From: Streptomyces litmocidini
GTDB taxonomy: Bacteria; Actinomycetota; Actinomycetes; Streptomycetales; Streptomycetaceae
Length of the DNA stretch: 64,000 nucleotides
Direction: 5' to 3'
Assembly (NCBI RefSeq): GCF_014649755.1
Contig: NZ_BMTQ01000006.1
Location: 335,149-399,148 of the forward strand
Shown piece after piece: positions 33,628 to 41,730 of this stretch. A program made the translations under genes and the position numbers. Each line of letters begins with the position of its first letter. Within the stretch, counting starts at the first letter, position 1. The notes under the pieces are model-generated. The model saw only the letters and a program-made list of their open reading frames with translations, did not search any database and was not told where the DNA came from.

Positions 33628-34110
33628 ATGCAGCTCGCCGGCGTTCGTACGGCAGCGGCCGGCGACGCGACCACGATATCCAGACTGCTTGCCGACACCA
33701 TCCGGAGCAGCTACGCCGGAATACTGGACGAAATCCCGATGCGCCGGCTGATCTCGGCCCAATGCGCGCTCCCCCGCATACGCGCGGAAATTGAAATTCC
33801 GGGAGGCGCGCCCGGCTGGCTCGGCTGGCTGGTCGCCACGGGCCCGGAGGGCGAGGTCGTCGGCGTCGCCGCCGGCGGCGTCCCGGTCCCCGGCGAGGGC
33901 GAGGTGTACGCGCTGGCGGTGGACCCCGGCGTGCGCCGCGCCGGCGTCGGTACGGCCCTGCTCGCCGCCACGACCGAGCGGATGCGCGGTTACGGCGCCC
34001 GGGAGCAGCGCGTGGAGCTCCCGGCGGAGGCCGACCCGGCGCTCCCCTTCTACGCCCGCCTCGGCTTCGCGGCACTCTCCCCGAGGCGGTGGAGCCGGCC
34101 GCTCGACTGA
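33628..34110 (+). CDS. GNAT-family N-acetyltransferase
   Basis: A 160-residue acetyltransferase. The acetyl-CoA-binding motif is VRRAGVGTALLAATTERM, followed by the family's beta-strand and ALPFYARLGF end motif. The acceptor is unknown. The ATG at 33628 is favoured because the upstream in-frame residues lie in a comparatively AT-rich region (33512-33610) that looks like a promoter. No partner genes point to a substrate. Confidence 0.85.
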   Translation: MQLAGVRTAAAGDATTISRLLADTIRSSYAGILDEIPMRRLISAQCALPRIRAEIEIPGGAPGWLGWLVATGPEGEVVGVAAGGVPVPGEGEVYALAVDPGVRRAGVGTALLAATTERMRGYGAREQRVELPAEADPALPFYARLGFAALSPRRWSRPLD

Positions 34111-34328
34111 CCGGCCGCTCTCCTCCGGCCCTCGCCTCCGGCCGACGGTCCGGTCGGTCCCCCGACCGCCCGGCCGACCGTGGCAGATCCACGCCATCGC
34201 GTGTTCACGCAGCCCGATCCGGTGGATCGGGGGTTCGCTCCCAGGTCAGGATGGGTTCAGCGGCGCGGGCCCGGCGGCACGGGTACCCCGTCCGGACGGC
34301 ATGGACCGAGCGAGCCCCTGGAGGAGCG

Positions 34329-35222
34329 ATGCACACACCGAGCGGCACTTCCCTGCCCGTCGTGCCCGCAGCGCTCGCTCCGGTCCTGCCGTCCCGATAC
34401 GGCCTCGGCCAGGAGCCCGCCCCCGGCGCCGGCGTCCGGGTCACCGCCGACACCCTCCCCGGGCTCGAATCGGTCTCCCCCACCGACGAGGGCTCGGTCT
34501 GGCTGCACGACGCCCTGCTCGGCCCGCACAGCGCGGACATCGTCCGTTACCTCAGCCTCGCCCGCTCCACCGGCGGACCCGTCCTCGACCTCGGCTCCGG
34601 CGCCGGGCGGCTCGCCGTCCCGTTCGCCCGGCACGGCTTCGCCGTGGAAGCCGTGGACCGGGACGCCTCGGCCCTGGAGCGCCTCGAAGGCTGGGCCCGC
34701 CGGATCGGCCCGCAGGTGTCCGGGCTCGTCGTCACCCACCGCGCGGACCTGACCGAGCTCCGCCTGGAGGGCAGCTACCGGCTGGCGCTGCTCGCGGGTG
34801 CCATGGTCGCGGCCGTCCCCCCGGCCGGCCGGCCGGAGCTGCTGCGCGAGGTGGCCGCCCATCTGGAGACGGGCGGGGCGCTCGCCCTCGACTACACCGC
34901 GCACCAGCTGCCGGGGCTGATCGCGGAGCCGCGGCGGACCTGGGCGTTCCAGGTGCCGCGCTTCGACGGCATCGACGAGTGGGTGGTGGCCCGGCAGGTC
35001 TTCGACCTGCCGTCGATGAGCGAGCGGATCACGTACTACGCCGCCAGGACCGGCAAGCTCTCCTCGGAGCGGGTGGTGCTGACCACGGACAAGTGGATCG
35101 TCGATCCCGAGCGGCTCGCGGCCGAGTTGCACTCGGCGGGGCTGCACATCGAGGGCCGGCGGCGGCACCGGATCGACGAGCGCACCGAGTCCGTCCTCCT
35201 CGTGTGCAGGGCGGACGACTGA
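34329..35222 (+). CDS. Class I SAM-dependent methyltransferase
   Basis: A 297-residue methyltransferase. Motif I is VLDLGSGAGRLAVPFARHG near residue 80, with the acidic loop AVEAVDRDASALERL after it. The C-terminal half (GALALDYTAHQLPGL, later LHIEGRRRHRIDERTE) is the variable substrate part. ATG 34329 has a GGAG five bases upstream. It is upstream of a Fur-family gene and the regulators of the neighbouring biosynthetic cluster. It may belong to that cluster, but nothing in the sequence proves it. Confidence 0.82.
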   Translation: MHTPSGTSLPVVPAALAPVLPSRYGLGQEPAPGAGVRVTADTLPGLESVSPTDEGSVWLHDALLGPHSADIVRYLSLARSTGGPVLDLGSGAGRLAVPFARHGFAVEAVDRDASALERLEGWARRIGPQVSGLVVTHRADLTELRLEGSYRLALLAGAMVAAVPPAGRPELLREVAAHLETGGALALDYTAHQLPGLIAEPRRTWAFQVPRFDGIDEWVVARQVFDLPSMSERITYYAARTGKLSSERVVLTTDKWIVDPERLAAELHSAGLHIEGRRRHRIDERTESVLLVCRADD

Positions 35223-35371
35223 TCCGGGGCGGGGGGCCGGCCCCCGCGGACGCGGAAGGAGGGTCGGCCGGTACCGGGCGGAGGGTCGGCCGAAGAGCAC
35301 CTGCCGAGGTTGACGAGCAAGAGGTACGATGCCCACAAAAGTTTGGGCCGACCAGGTGGCGGGCGGAGAAG

Positions 35372-35812
35372 ATGGCAGTCGTGGAAGAGCTGACGGGCCG
35401 CGAGGCGGTGATCCAGCGCCTGCGCGATGTCGGGCTGCGGGTCACGGGTCCGCGCCTGGAGGTGCTCACGGTGCTCGCCTCCGGCGGCCATCTGGACGTC
35501 GAGGCGATCACCACGACGGCCCGCGAGCGGCTCGGGACGCTGACCAGCCAGGCCGTGTACGAGATGCTGCGGCACTTCCAGGAGACGGGCCTGGTCGCCA
35601 AGTTCGACCGGCCCGGCCTGCCCGCCGTGTTCGAGATCTCCGGGCCGCCCCACCAGCACGCCCTGTGCACCGCGTGCGGTCGCGTGGAGAACGTCTCCGC
35701 GACCGTGCCGGAGCCGCCCCGCGGCGCCCTGCCGCAGTGGCGGGTGGACGGCGCGGAGGTCGTCTTCAGGGGTCTGTGCCCCGACTGCCGGGCGGCCGGC
35801 TCCGGCGTCTGA
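35372..35812 (+). CDS. Fur-family regulator (FurA/CatR-like)
   Basis: A 146-residue metal- or peroxide-sensing repressor. The winged helix contains VTGPRLEVLTVLASGGHLDVEAI and SQAVYEMLRHFQETGLV. The regulatory domain has PPHQHALCTACGRVENV and CPDC, giving two CxxC-type pairs for structural zinc. It resembles FurA/CatR, which normally sits before a catalase-peroxidase gene. Here no catalase follows; a pair of TrmB/LuxR-like regulators does. ATG 35372 has GGCGGAG just upstream. Confidence 0.88.
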   Translation: MAVVEELTGREAVIQRLRDVGLRVTGPRLEVLTVLASGGHLDVEAITTTARERLGTLTSQAVYEMLRHFQETGLVAKFDRPGLPAVFEISGPPHQHALCTACGRVENVSATVPEPPRGALPQWRVDGAEVVFRGLCPDCRAAGSGV

Positions 35813-35943
35813 GCCGCCGTCGCCGCTCCGCGCGCCCGCCGTTCCGGCCCCGATCAACTCCGTGCGTGTCGTTCGATTTTGTGGCAGGGTCTAGCGGGGC
35901 GATTCGACAGGGTCCGCCGGATCCGAGGGGAGTCTGCTGCGCC

Positions 35944-36975
35944 GTGTCCAGAAACGCCGCCGTGTCCCGGGCGGGGAGCGATCAGGCTCTCGCCGTCTAC
36001 CAGGAGCTTCGCGCCCGCCCCGAGGCCGGCTTCGACGAGGTCGCCGACCGGCTCGAACTCTCCGCCGAGGAGCGGGAGCGATGTCGCGGCGAACTCGCCT
36101 CCTTAGGACTCACCGCCGCCCCCGGAGCCGCGGACCCGGACCGCCGCCCCGTCGTCCTCGACCCGGACGTCGCCCTGCTGCGGCTGCTGCGCCGGGAGCG
36201 CGACCGGCTCCAGGACCGCCTCGCCGCGACCAGCCGCGCGCACACCGCCCTCGAAGCCCTCGCGGGGCCGTTCCTGCGGGCCGGGGCCGCACCCCGCTCC
36301 GAGGTGGAGGTCGAGATCGTCACCGATCCGCAGCGGGTGCTGCGGGAGCTGGCGGAGCTGACGGAGTCGGTGCGCACCGCCGTCCACGTGATGCACACCG
36401 GGTCCGTGCGGCGTGAGGACATGGCCGCCGAGCTGGAGCGGGACCGCTCCCGGGCCGCCCGCGGGGTGCGGGTCCGCGCCATGTACAGCCGCCGGGTCGG
36501 CACCGTGCCCGAGATGACCCAGCACCTGGAGGACCGGGCGGCGCTCGGCGTGGAGCTGCGCCTCTCCCCCGTCGTCCCGATGAACATGGTCCTCGCCGAC
36601 GAGAACTTCGCCCTGCTGCCGACGGACCCGCACGACCCCGGCTCGCCCGTCATCCTCGCCCGCGGGCCGGGCCTGGTCCGCTCGTACCTCGCGCTGTACG
36701 AGTACTGCTGGCAGACCGCGGCCCGGTACGGCGAGGAGCCCGGGGAGACCGGCGGCGACGGCCTGTCGGACCAGCAGCGGGCCGCGCTGCGCATGCTCGC
36801 CTCGGGCATCAAGGACGAGCAGATCGCGCGCAGCCTCGGCGTCTCGCTGCGGACGGTGAGCCGGCTGCTGTCCGAGGTCATGCAGGAGCTGGGGGCGGCG
36901 AGCCGCTTCGAGGCCGGCGTCAAGGCGGCCCGGCTCGGGCTGCTCGACGGCGAGGGGCCGGAACCCGTGGGCTAG
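35944..36975 (+). CDS. TrmB/LuxR-type transcriptional regulator 1, with a TTA codon
   Basis: A 343-residue regulator of three parts: an N-terminal TrmB-like winged helix (QALAVYQELRARPEAGFDEV), a central helix plus phospholipase-D-like sensor region (ELERDRSRAARGVRVRAMYS and MVLADENFALLPT), and a C-terminal LuxR helix-turn-helix (LSDQQRAALRMLASGIKDEQ). It is a close paralogue of the next gene. Codon 54 (36103-36105) is TTA, the rare bldA-dependent leucine codon of streptomycetes, so translation may be tied to development. The GTG at 35944 is used; another GTG lies five codons later. Confidence 0.82.
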   Translation: MSRNAAVSRAGSDQALAVYQELRARPEAGFDEVADRLELSAEERERCRGELASLGLTAAPGAADPDRRPVVLDPDVALLRLLRRERDRLQDRLAATSRAHTALEALAGPFLRAGAAPRSEVEVEIVTDPQRVLRELAELTESVRTAVHVMHTGSVRREDMAAELERDRSRAARGVRVRAMYSRRVGTVPEMTQHLEDRAALGVELRLSPVVPMNMVLADENFALLPTDPHDPGSPVILARGPGLVRSYLALYEYCWQTAARYGEEPGETGGDGLSDQQRAALRMLASGIKDEQIARSLGVSLRTVSRLLSEVMQELGAASRFEAGVKAARLGLLDGEGPEPVG

Positions 36976-37116
36976 TACGAGGAGTTCGGATGTCATGGGG
37001 GACGCGCACGGTCCACGGGGGCCGTGCGGGCCGCGGAAAACGCACGACGGAATCCCGCCGCGCCGTATGACGGGTGAGGGCGGGGTCGACTCGGAGGATG
37101 AGGGGGTCACTTCGCC

Positions 37117-38169
37117 ATGGTCACCGCGGGCGACGGCACGGGGGACGGCACGACCGACGTCCTGCTTGCCGTGTACCAGGAGCTGCGCCACCGGGGCGTC
37201 TCGGACTTCGAGGAGGTCCGCAGGGAACTCGGGCTGGCGGCGGAGGAGTACGAACGATGTCGCCGCGAACTGCTCGCCCTCGGCCTCATCGTGCCCACCG
37301 GGCAGGTGCACGCCACCATCGACGCCGTGCAGGACGGCAGCTGGCGGTCCGAGACGGACACGGTGGCGGCGATCGATCCGGAGATCGCGCTGCTGCGGCT
37401 CCTGGAGCGGGAGCGGGAGCGGCTGCGGGAGCACCTGGCCGAGGCGGACGAGGCGTACAGCACGCTGGAGGTCCTGGCGGGCTCCTATCTGCGGGCCGAG
37501 GCGCTGACCCGGGCGGAGGCGCACGTCGAGGCGCTGACGGACTACCGCAGGATCCAGCAGGCCATCGAGGACATCACCGATGTGATGCAGGAGAGTTCGG
37601 CCTCGATGCACCCGGGGATGCCGGGCCGGCAGAACCCGGAGCTGATGCTCGACCGGGACCGGCGCCAGCTCGCCAACGGGGTGCGGGTGCGCGCCGTCTA
37701 CGGCCGGCAGGAGGCGACGGACCCGTGGATGGAGAAGTTCCTCGGGCAGCGGGCCGAGCTGGGGGTGGAGATCCGGCTCGCGCCGGTGGTGCCGATGAAC
37801 CTGATCATCGCCGACCAGCAGTTCGCCCTGGTGCCGATCCGGCCCGAGGAGCCGGGCGAGGGCGCGATCCTGGCGCGGGGCAGCGCGCTGGTGCGTCCGT
37901 ACCTGAGCCTGTACGAGCACTGCTGGCACACGGCGACCCCGTACGGGAACGAGGCGACGGCGGAGGCGGGCGGTGACGGCCTCTCGGAGCAGCAGCGGGC
38001 CGCGCTGCACATGCTGGCCTCGGGGATGAAGGACGAGCGGATCGCGCGCACACTGGGGGTGTCGCTGCGGACGGTCAGCCGGATGATCTCGGAGCTGATG
38101 CAGGAGCTGGGGGCGACGAGCCGTTTCGAGGCGGGTGCGCGGGCCGTGCGGCTCGGCTGGCTGGACTGA
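37117..38169 (+). CDS. TrmB/LuxR-type transcriptional regulator 2
   Basis: A 350-residue paralogue of the preceding gene with the same order of parts: N-terminal winged helix (LLAVYQELRHRGVSDFEEV), a helical linker (ERERERLREHLAEADEAYS), the sensor region (RRQLANGVRVRAVYGRQEA, APVVPMNLIIADQQFALV) and C-terminal LuxR helix-turn-helix (LSEQQRAALHMLASGMKDER). It converges on the gene for a small secreted peptide 98 bases away. A regulator-peptide signalling pair is a reasonable inference. Confidence 0.82.
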   Translation: MVTAGDGTGDGTTDVLLAVYQELRHRGVSDFEEVRRELGLAAEEYERCRRELLALGLIVPTGQVHATIDAVQDGSWRSETDTVAAIDPEIALLRLLERERERLREHLAEADEAYSTLEVLAGSYLRAEALTRAEAHVEALTDYRRIQQAIEDITDVMQESSASMHPGMPGRQNPELMLDRDRRQLANGVRVRAVYGRQEATDPWMEKFLGQRAELGVEIRLAPVVPMNLIIADQQFALVPIRPEEPGEGAILARGSALVRPYLSLYEHCWHTATPYGNEATAEAGGDGLSEQQRAALHMLASGMKDERIARTLGVSLRTVSRMISELMQELGATSRFEAGARAVRLGWLD

Positions 38170-38267
38170 TTTCTTTCCGGTAATGGGCGGGGCCCCGCAA
38201 TCGTGGCAGCGACGGCGGGGCCCGGAGTCGTTTCCGGAATTCCTGGGGAATTGACCGGTGGTCGACG

Positions 38268-38471
38268 TCAGTTGGTGGGGGTCGGGTTCGGCGGAACGAT
38301 CGGCCAGCCGTTGTCCTCCGCGACACCGGCGATGGTGTGGGGGGTGACCGGGGCGGCGCTGTCGGGGGAGACGGCGAAGGCGGCGCCTGCCGCGACCGCC
38401 GTACACGCCACCGCCGCGACCACGAGCCGGCGGAGGGCCGTGCGGATACCGGAGTTCTGCTGAACGGACAT
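38268..38471 (-). CDS. 67-residue secreted peptide precursor
   Basis: ATG 38471 is preceded by an excellent GGAGGAATC ribosome site. The N-terminus has a basic part (RTALRR) and a hydrophobic core (LVVAAVACTAVAAGAAFA) that form a signal peptide. Cleavage after AFA would release about 34 residues, VSPDSAAP to the Pro-rich end DNGWPIVPPNPTPTN. There is no Cys, so it is not a lanthipeptide or disulfide peptide. It is last in the minus-strand operon and faces regulator 2. Its upstream region (38472-38687) has direct repeats and a palindrome. An autoinducer-like role is inferred from context. Confidence 0.72.
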   Translation of the reverse strand: MSVQQNSGIRTALRRLVVAAVACTAVAAGAAFAVSPDSAAPVTPHTIAGVAEDNGWPIVPPNPTPTN

Positions 38472-38587
38472 GATTCCTCCAGGACTTGTAATGTCAATTC
38501 CGTCTTCCGGGGCCCGTGCCGCCGGGCTTTCCCTGAAGACATCTCCATTCTGGCCCGGTCCCCGAATCGAATCCAGGGGTCGTCCGT

Positions 38588-38620
38588 GCGTGGATCCGCC
38601 ATGGCGTGGATGCGTCAATG
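38588..38620. promoter_or_regulatory. Tandem direct repeats upstream of the peptide gene
   Basis: GCGTGGATCCGCCATG (38588-38603) is followed directly by GCGTGGATGCGTCAATG (38604-38620). The word GCGTGGATnnGnCA recurs at 42580-42593 and, inverted, at 34181-34194 and 26274-26287. A regulator-binding site is possible. Confidence 0.4.
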
Positions 38621-38665
38621 CGCCGTCGTGGCAACGGAATTGAGGCATCCGGAGCCCACCGCACC

Positions 38666-38680
38666 TTTGGTCGGACCAAA
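38666..38680. promoter_or_regulatory. 15-bp perfect palindrome after the glycosyltransferase gene
   Basis: TTTGGTCGGACCAAA is a perfect 7-1-7 inverted repeat located eight bases beyond the glycosyltransferase stop and about 195 bases upstream of the peptide start. It could be an operator for the peptide promoter. Confidence 0.45.
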
Positions 38681-38687
38681 AGAGCTG

Positions 38688-39986
38688 CTAGACTTGTGCT
38701 ACGGCCTTCTCGTTCCTCCAGGAGAGAGGGGCCGCCGGGGCAGGGGCGTGCCGCCGCCCCTGCCCCACCTCCCGCTCCAGCGCCCCCCGGTACACCTCGA
38801 CGGTCCGCGCGGCCGACACCCGCCAGCTCATCCCGCGCGCATGGCGCACCGCCGCCGCCCCCATCGTCTCCACCGCCTCCGGGTGCTCCGCCAGCCACCG
38901 CAGCCGGCGCGCGTACTCCACCGGATCGTGACCCCGCACGAGCAGCCCCGTCACCCCGTCCCACACCGCCGTCGGCAACCCGCCCACCGCCGCCGCGAGC
39001 ACCGGCGTCCCGCACGCCTGCGCCTCCACCGCGACCAGACCGAACGACTCGCTGCGCGACGGCACCACCAGCACGTCCGCCGCCCGGTACCAGTCCGCGA
39101 GCAGCTCCTGCCGTACGGGCGGGCAGGGCCGCAGCACGTCGGCGACCCCCAGCTCCTCCGCGAGCCGCCGGGCCGAGCCCCGCTCGGAGGCGCCCGAGTG
39201 CCCGCCCAGCACCGGCACCAGGAGCCGGCGGCGCAGTCCCGGCGCCTCCCGCAGCAGTTCCGCCACCGCCCGGACCAGCACGTCCGGGCCCTTCAGGGGC
39301 TGGATGCGGCCCGCGTAGAGCGGCACGAACGCGTCGGCCGGCAGACCGAGCCGGGCCCGGGCCGCCGCCCGCCCGTCCCCCACGTGGAAGGTGCGCAGGT
39401 CCACCCCGGGCCGTACGACCTCGGTCCGCGCCCCCTCCGCCCCGTACAGCGAGCGCAGCGCCTCCGCCTCGTCGGCCGTGTTCGCGATCAGCCGGTCCGC
39501 GCTGCCCACCACCTGGTGCTCGCCCCGGACGCGGAGTTCCGGCTCGGGGGTGTCGCCCTCGGCGAGCGAGGCGTTCTTCACCCGGGCCAGGGTGTGGGCG
39601 GTGTGCACGAACGGTATCCGCCAGCCCACCGAGGCGATCCGGCCCGCCTGCCCGGAGAGCCAGTAGTGCGAGTGGACCAGGTCGTAGCGCCGCTCCTCCT
39701 TGAGCAGGGCCAGCGAGAACGGCACCACCAGGCCGGGCATGGCCTCCTTGGGCAGCGCCCGGCGCGGCCCGGCGTGCAGGTGCCGGACCCGCACGCCCGG
39801 GGCGAGCTCGACGAGCGGGGGCGCGCCCTCGCCCCGGCAGCGGGTGAACAGGTCGACCTCCACTCCCTGTTCGGCGAGGGCGCGGGAGAGCTCGACCATG
39901 TAGACGTTCATGCCGCCGGCGTCCCCCGTCCCGGGCTGGTGGAGCGGGGAGGTGTGGACGCTGAGCATGGCGACGCGCAGGGACAC
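38688..39986 (-). CDS. MshA-like glycosyltransferase (GT4 family)
   Basis: A 432-residue retaining glycosyltransferase closely resembling MshA, which transfers GlcNAc from UDP-GlcNAc to inositol-3-phosphate in mycothiol synthesis. Shared stretches include VHTSPL, GTGDAGGMNVY, VHSHYWLSGQAG, HTAHTLARVKNASLAEGD, GRIQPLKGPDVL (phosphate-binding Arg and Lys) and SESFGLVAVEAQACGTPV. GTG 39986 has AGGAG eight bases upstream. The true mycothiol mshA of streptomycetes is not normally clustered with these neighbours, so this looks like a pathway-specific paralogue. The acceptor sugar or cyclitol is unknown. Confidence 0.85.
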   Translation of the reverse strand: MSLRVAMLSVHTSPLHQPGTGDAGGMNVYMVELSRALAEQGVEVDLFTRCRGEGAPPLVELAPGVRVRHLHAGPRRALPKEAMPGLVVPFSLALLKEERRYDLVHSHYWLSGQAGRIASVGWRIPFVHTAHTLARVKNASLAEGDTPEPELRVRGEHQVVGSADRLIANTADEAEALRSLYGAEGARTEVVRPGVDLRTFHVGDGRAAARARLGLPADAFVPLYAGRIQPLKGPDVLVRAVAELLREAPGLRRRLLVPVLGGHSGASERGSARRLAEELGVADVLRPCPPVRQELLADWYRAADVLVVPSRSESFGLVAVEAQACGTPVLAAAVGGLPTAVWDGVTGLLVRGHDPVEYARRLRWLAEHPEAVETMGAAAVRHARGMSWRVSAARTVEVYRGALEREVGQGRRHAPAPAAPLSWRNEKAVAQV

Positions 39987-40075
39987 GTGGGGCTCCTGTG
40001 AGAGGGAGGTGGGGGGCCGCGTGTCCCTGCGCGTCGCGCGCACGGTCACGCGGCAGGGTCATTCCTACGGAGGTA

Positions 40076-40089
40076 CTTAGTTGCTTAGT
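40076..40089. promoter_or_regulatory. Direct repeats upstream of the MshA-like gene
   Basis: CTTAGT occurs at 40076-40081 and 40084-40089 within a locally AT-rich patch in the 126 bp between the synthetase-like and glycosyltransferase genes. It may mark an internal promoter or operator. Confidence 0.4.
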
Positions 40090-40112
40090 AGTACGGATTC
40101 GGAGCCGGCGGG

Positions 40113-41678
40113 TCAGAACCCGAAGACCGGCCCCGACGGCGGTGCGAGCCGGGTCCCCGGCAGCGGCGGCATCAGCGCGTGCCAGTCCACCGGCCGCCCC
40201 GGCTCCACCCGCAGCGCCGACGCCAGCCGGTCGGCGCCCTCCGGCATCACCGGCCGCGACCAGGCCGCCAGCGCCGACGCCACCGCCAGCTGGGCGGCCA
40301 GCGCCGGGAGGTGACGGCAGGAGGTGCTGGGCCGGCACCGCTCGTGGGCGTTGACGTGACCGAAGTCGGCCACCGAGCGGACCATCTCGTCCAGGACGGC
40401 GACCGCCCGCCGCGGATCGAACGCGTCGGGGCCGTACGCCTCGCGCAGGTCGTCCACGCCCCGGTGCAGCCGCCGCTCCAGGATCTCCCAGCCGGTGCCG
40501 CCGGGCAGCGCCTGCGGGGCGAGGCCGCCGCACTCCTCCCGTACGGCCGCGAAGAGCCGGGACAGCCAGCTGTTCCAGTTCTCGTCCAGCTCGCGCCGGG
40601 CCGCGGCGAGCCGCTCCCGCCGGAAGACCGTGCGCCGGCCCAGCGGGCGGGCCTGCAGGACGTGCCGGCGCAGGGTGTCGGAGCCGTACTCGGTGAGCAG
40701 GTCGAGCGCCCAGACGTTGCCCTCCTGGACGCCCTCCTCGATGACGTACGACTCGTTGACGTTGAAGTCCTGCGGCAGCTTCACGTCCTGCGCGAGGAGC
40801 AGCACCGGCAGCAGCACCGCGTGGCAGAAGGCGTGCCCGAAGCCGCAGAAGTGGATCGCGCGGCGCGGCAGCGGTCCCGTCGCGTCGTAGCCGAAGAGGT
40901 GCATCGCGGCCGCCTCGAAGCAGCCGTCGACGCGGTGCTCGGGGAATCCCTCCACCGGCACCGGCAGGCCCCACTCGCCGGGGTGGCCGACCGCGATGTC
41001 CGGCAGCCCGTCCTCGACGAGCGACTCGCACAGCGCGGCGAGCCTCGGCGGCAGGCCCGCCGTCGCCCAGTAGTCGGCGAGCGTGTCCCGGAACGGCTCC
41101 AGGGGCACGTAGAGCCGGCGGCAGCGGCGGGCGACCGCCGGGGTGTCGCAGAGCGCGCAGCGCGCCCCGATCAGATCGCCGCCGTCGTTCGGCCGGGCGC
41201 ACTCGTGGCACATCCCGCCGTCGCTGGCCGCGCCGCAGTGCGGGCAGGTTCCGGTGGCGTGCGCCCCGTGCAGCCAGCGGCCGCACGGCTCGCAGTACGG
41301 GAGCAGCCGGGTCCGGGGGGCGATGACGCCCTGCGCGTACAGCTTCGCGAAGAGGTCCTGCACCCAGCGCCCGTAGCCCTTGTCGCGGCGCGGGCGCACG
41401 ATGTGGTCGAACTCCACGCCCGACCGCAGCCAGTCGGCGGTGATCGCGGCGCGGTAGCCCTCCGCGACCTCCTCGGGCTTGCGGTGGTGGCGCAGCGCCC
41501 GGACCTCGACGGAGCTGGCGTGGTCGGCGGTGCCGGTGGTGAACCGGACCGCCTCGCCCTCCGCGCGCAGGAAGCGGGTGAGGACGTCGGCGGCGACGTA
41601 CGGTCCGGCGAGGTGGCCGATGTGGAGTTCGCCGTGGGTGGCGGGAGGGGTCGCGGTGATCCAGACGGGGGTGCTCAT
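40113..41678 (-). CDS. Methionyl-tRNA-synthetase-like ligase, KMSKS lost
   Basis: A 521-residue class I aminoacyl-tRNA-synthetase homologue of the MetRS type. The HIGH motif is intact at residues 19-22 (GELHIGHLAGPYVAAD). Zinc-knuckle Cys pairs are present (YCEPCG, CPHC, CHEC, CALC), and a helical C-terminal part remains. Where MetRS has KMSKS the sequence reads NVNESYVIEEGVQEGN, so the loop is replaced, arguing against ordinary tRNA charging. By analogy with MshC, a CysRS-like ligase in mycothiol synthesis, it may adenylate an amino acid and join it to an amine. ATG 41678 follows GGAGGTCCCAC. Confidence 0.85.
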   Translation of the reverse strand: MSTPVWITATPPATHGELHIGHLAGPYVAADVLTRFLRAEGEAVRFTTGTADHASSVEVRALRHHRKPEEVAEGYRAAITADWLRSGVEFDHIVRPRRDKGYGRWVQDLFAKLYAQGVIAPRTRLLPYCEPCGRWLHGAHATGTCPHCGAASDGGMCHECARPNDGGDLIGARCALCDTPAVARRCRRLYVPLEPFRDTLADYWATAGLPPRLAALCESLVEDGLPDIAVGHPGEWGLPVPVEGFPEHRVDGCFEAAAMHLFGYDATGPLPRRAIHFCGFGHAFCHAVLLPVLLLAQDVKLPQDFNVNESYVIEEGVQEGNVWALDLLTEYGSDTLRRHVLQARPLGRRTVFRRERLAAARRELDENWNSWLSRLFAAVREECGGLAPQALPGGTGWEILERRLHRGVDDLREAYGPDAFDPRRAVAVLDEMVRSVADFGHVNAHERCRPSTSCRHLPALAAQLAVASALAAWSRPVMPEGADRLASALRVEPGRPVDWHALMPPLPGTRLAPPSGPVFGF

Positions 41679-41730
41679 GTGGGACCTCCTTGGCGGGGCG
41701 CCGCGGGGCGCAGGGCGGTCGGCGGGACGG

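Noticed and set aside
35372..35812. FurA-catalase operon
   Set aside because: The gene resembles FurA/CatR but no katG-type gene follows within the window.
40113..41678. Housekeeping methionyl-tRNA synthetase
   Set aside because: KMSKS is not recognisable and the gene sits in a biosynthetic operon.
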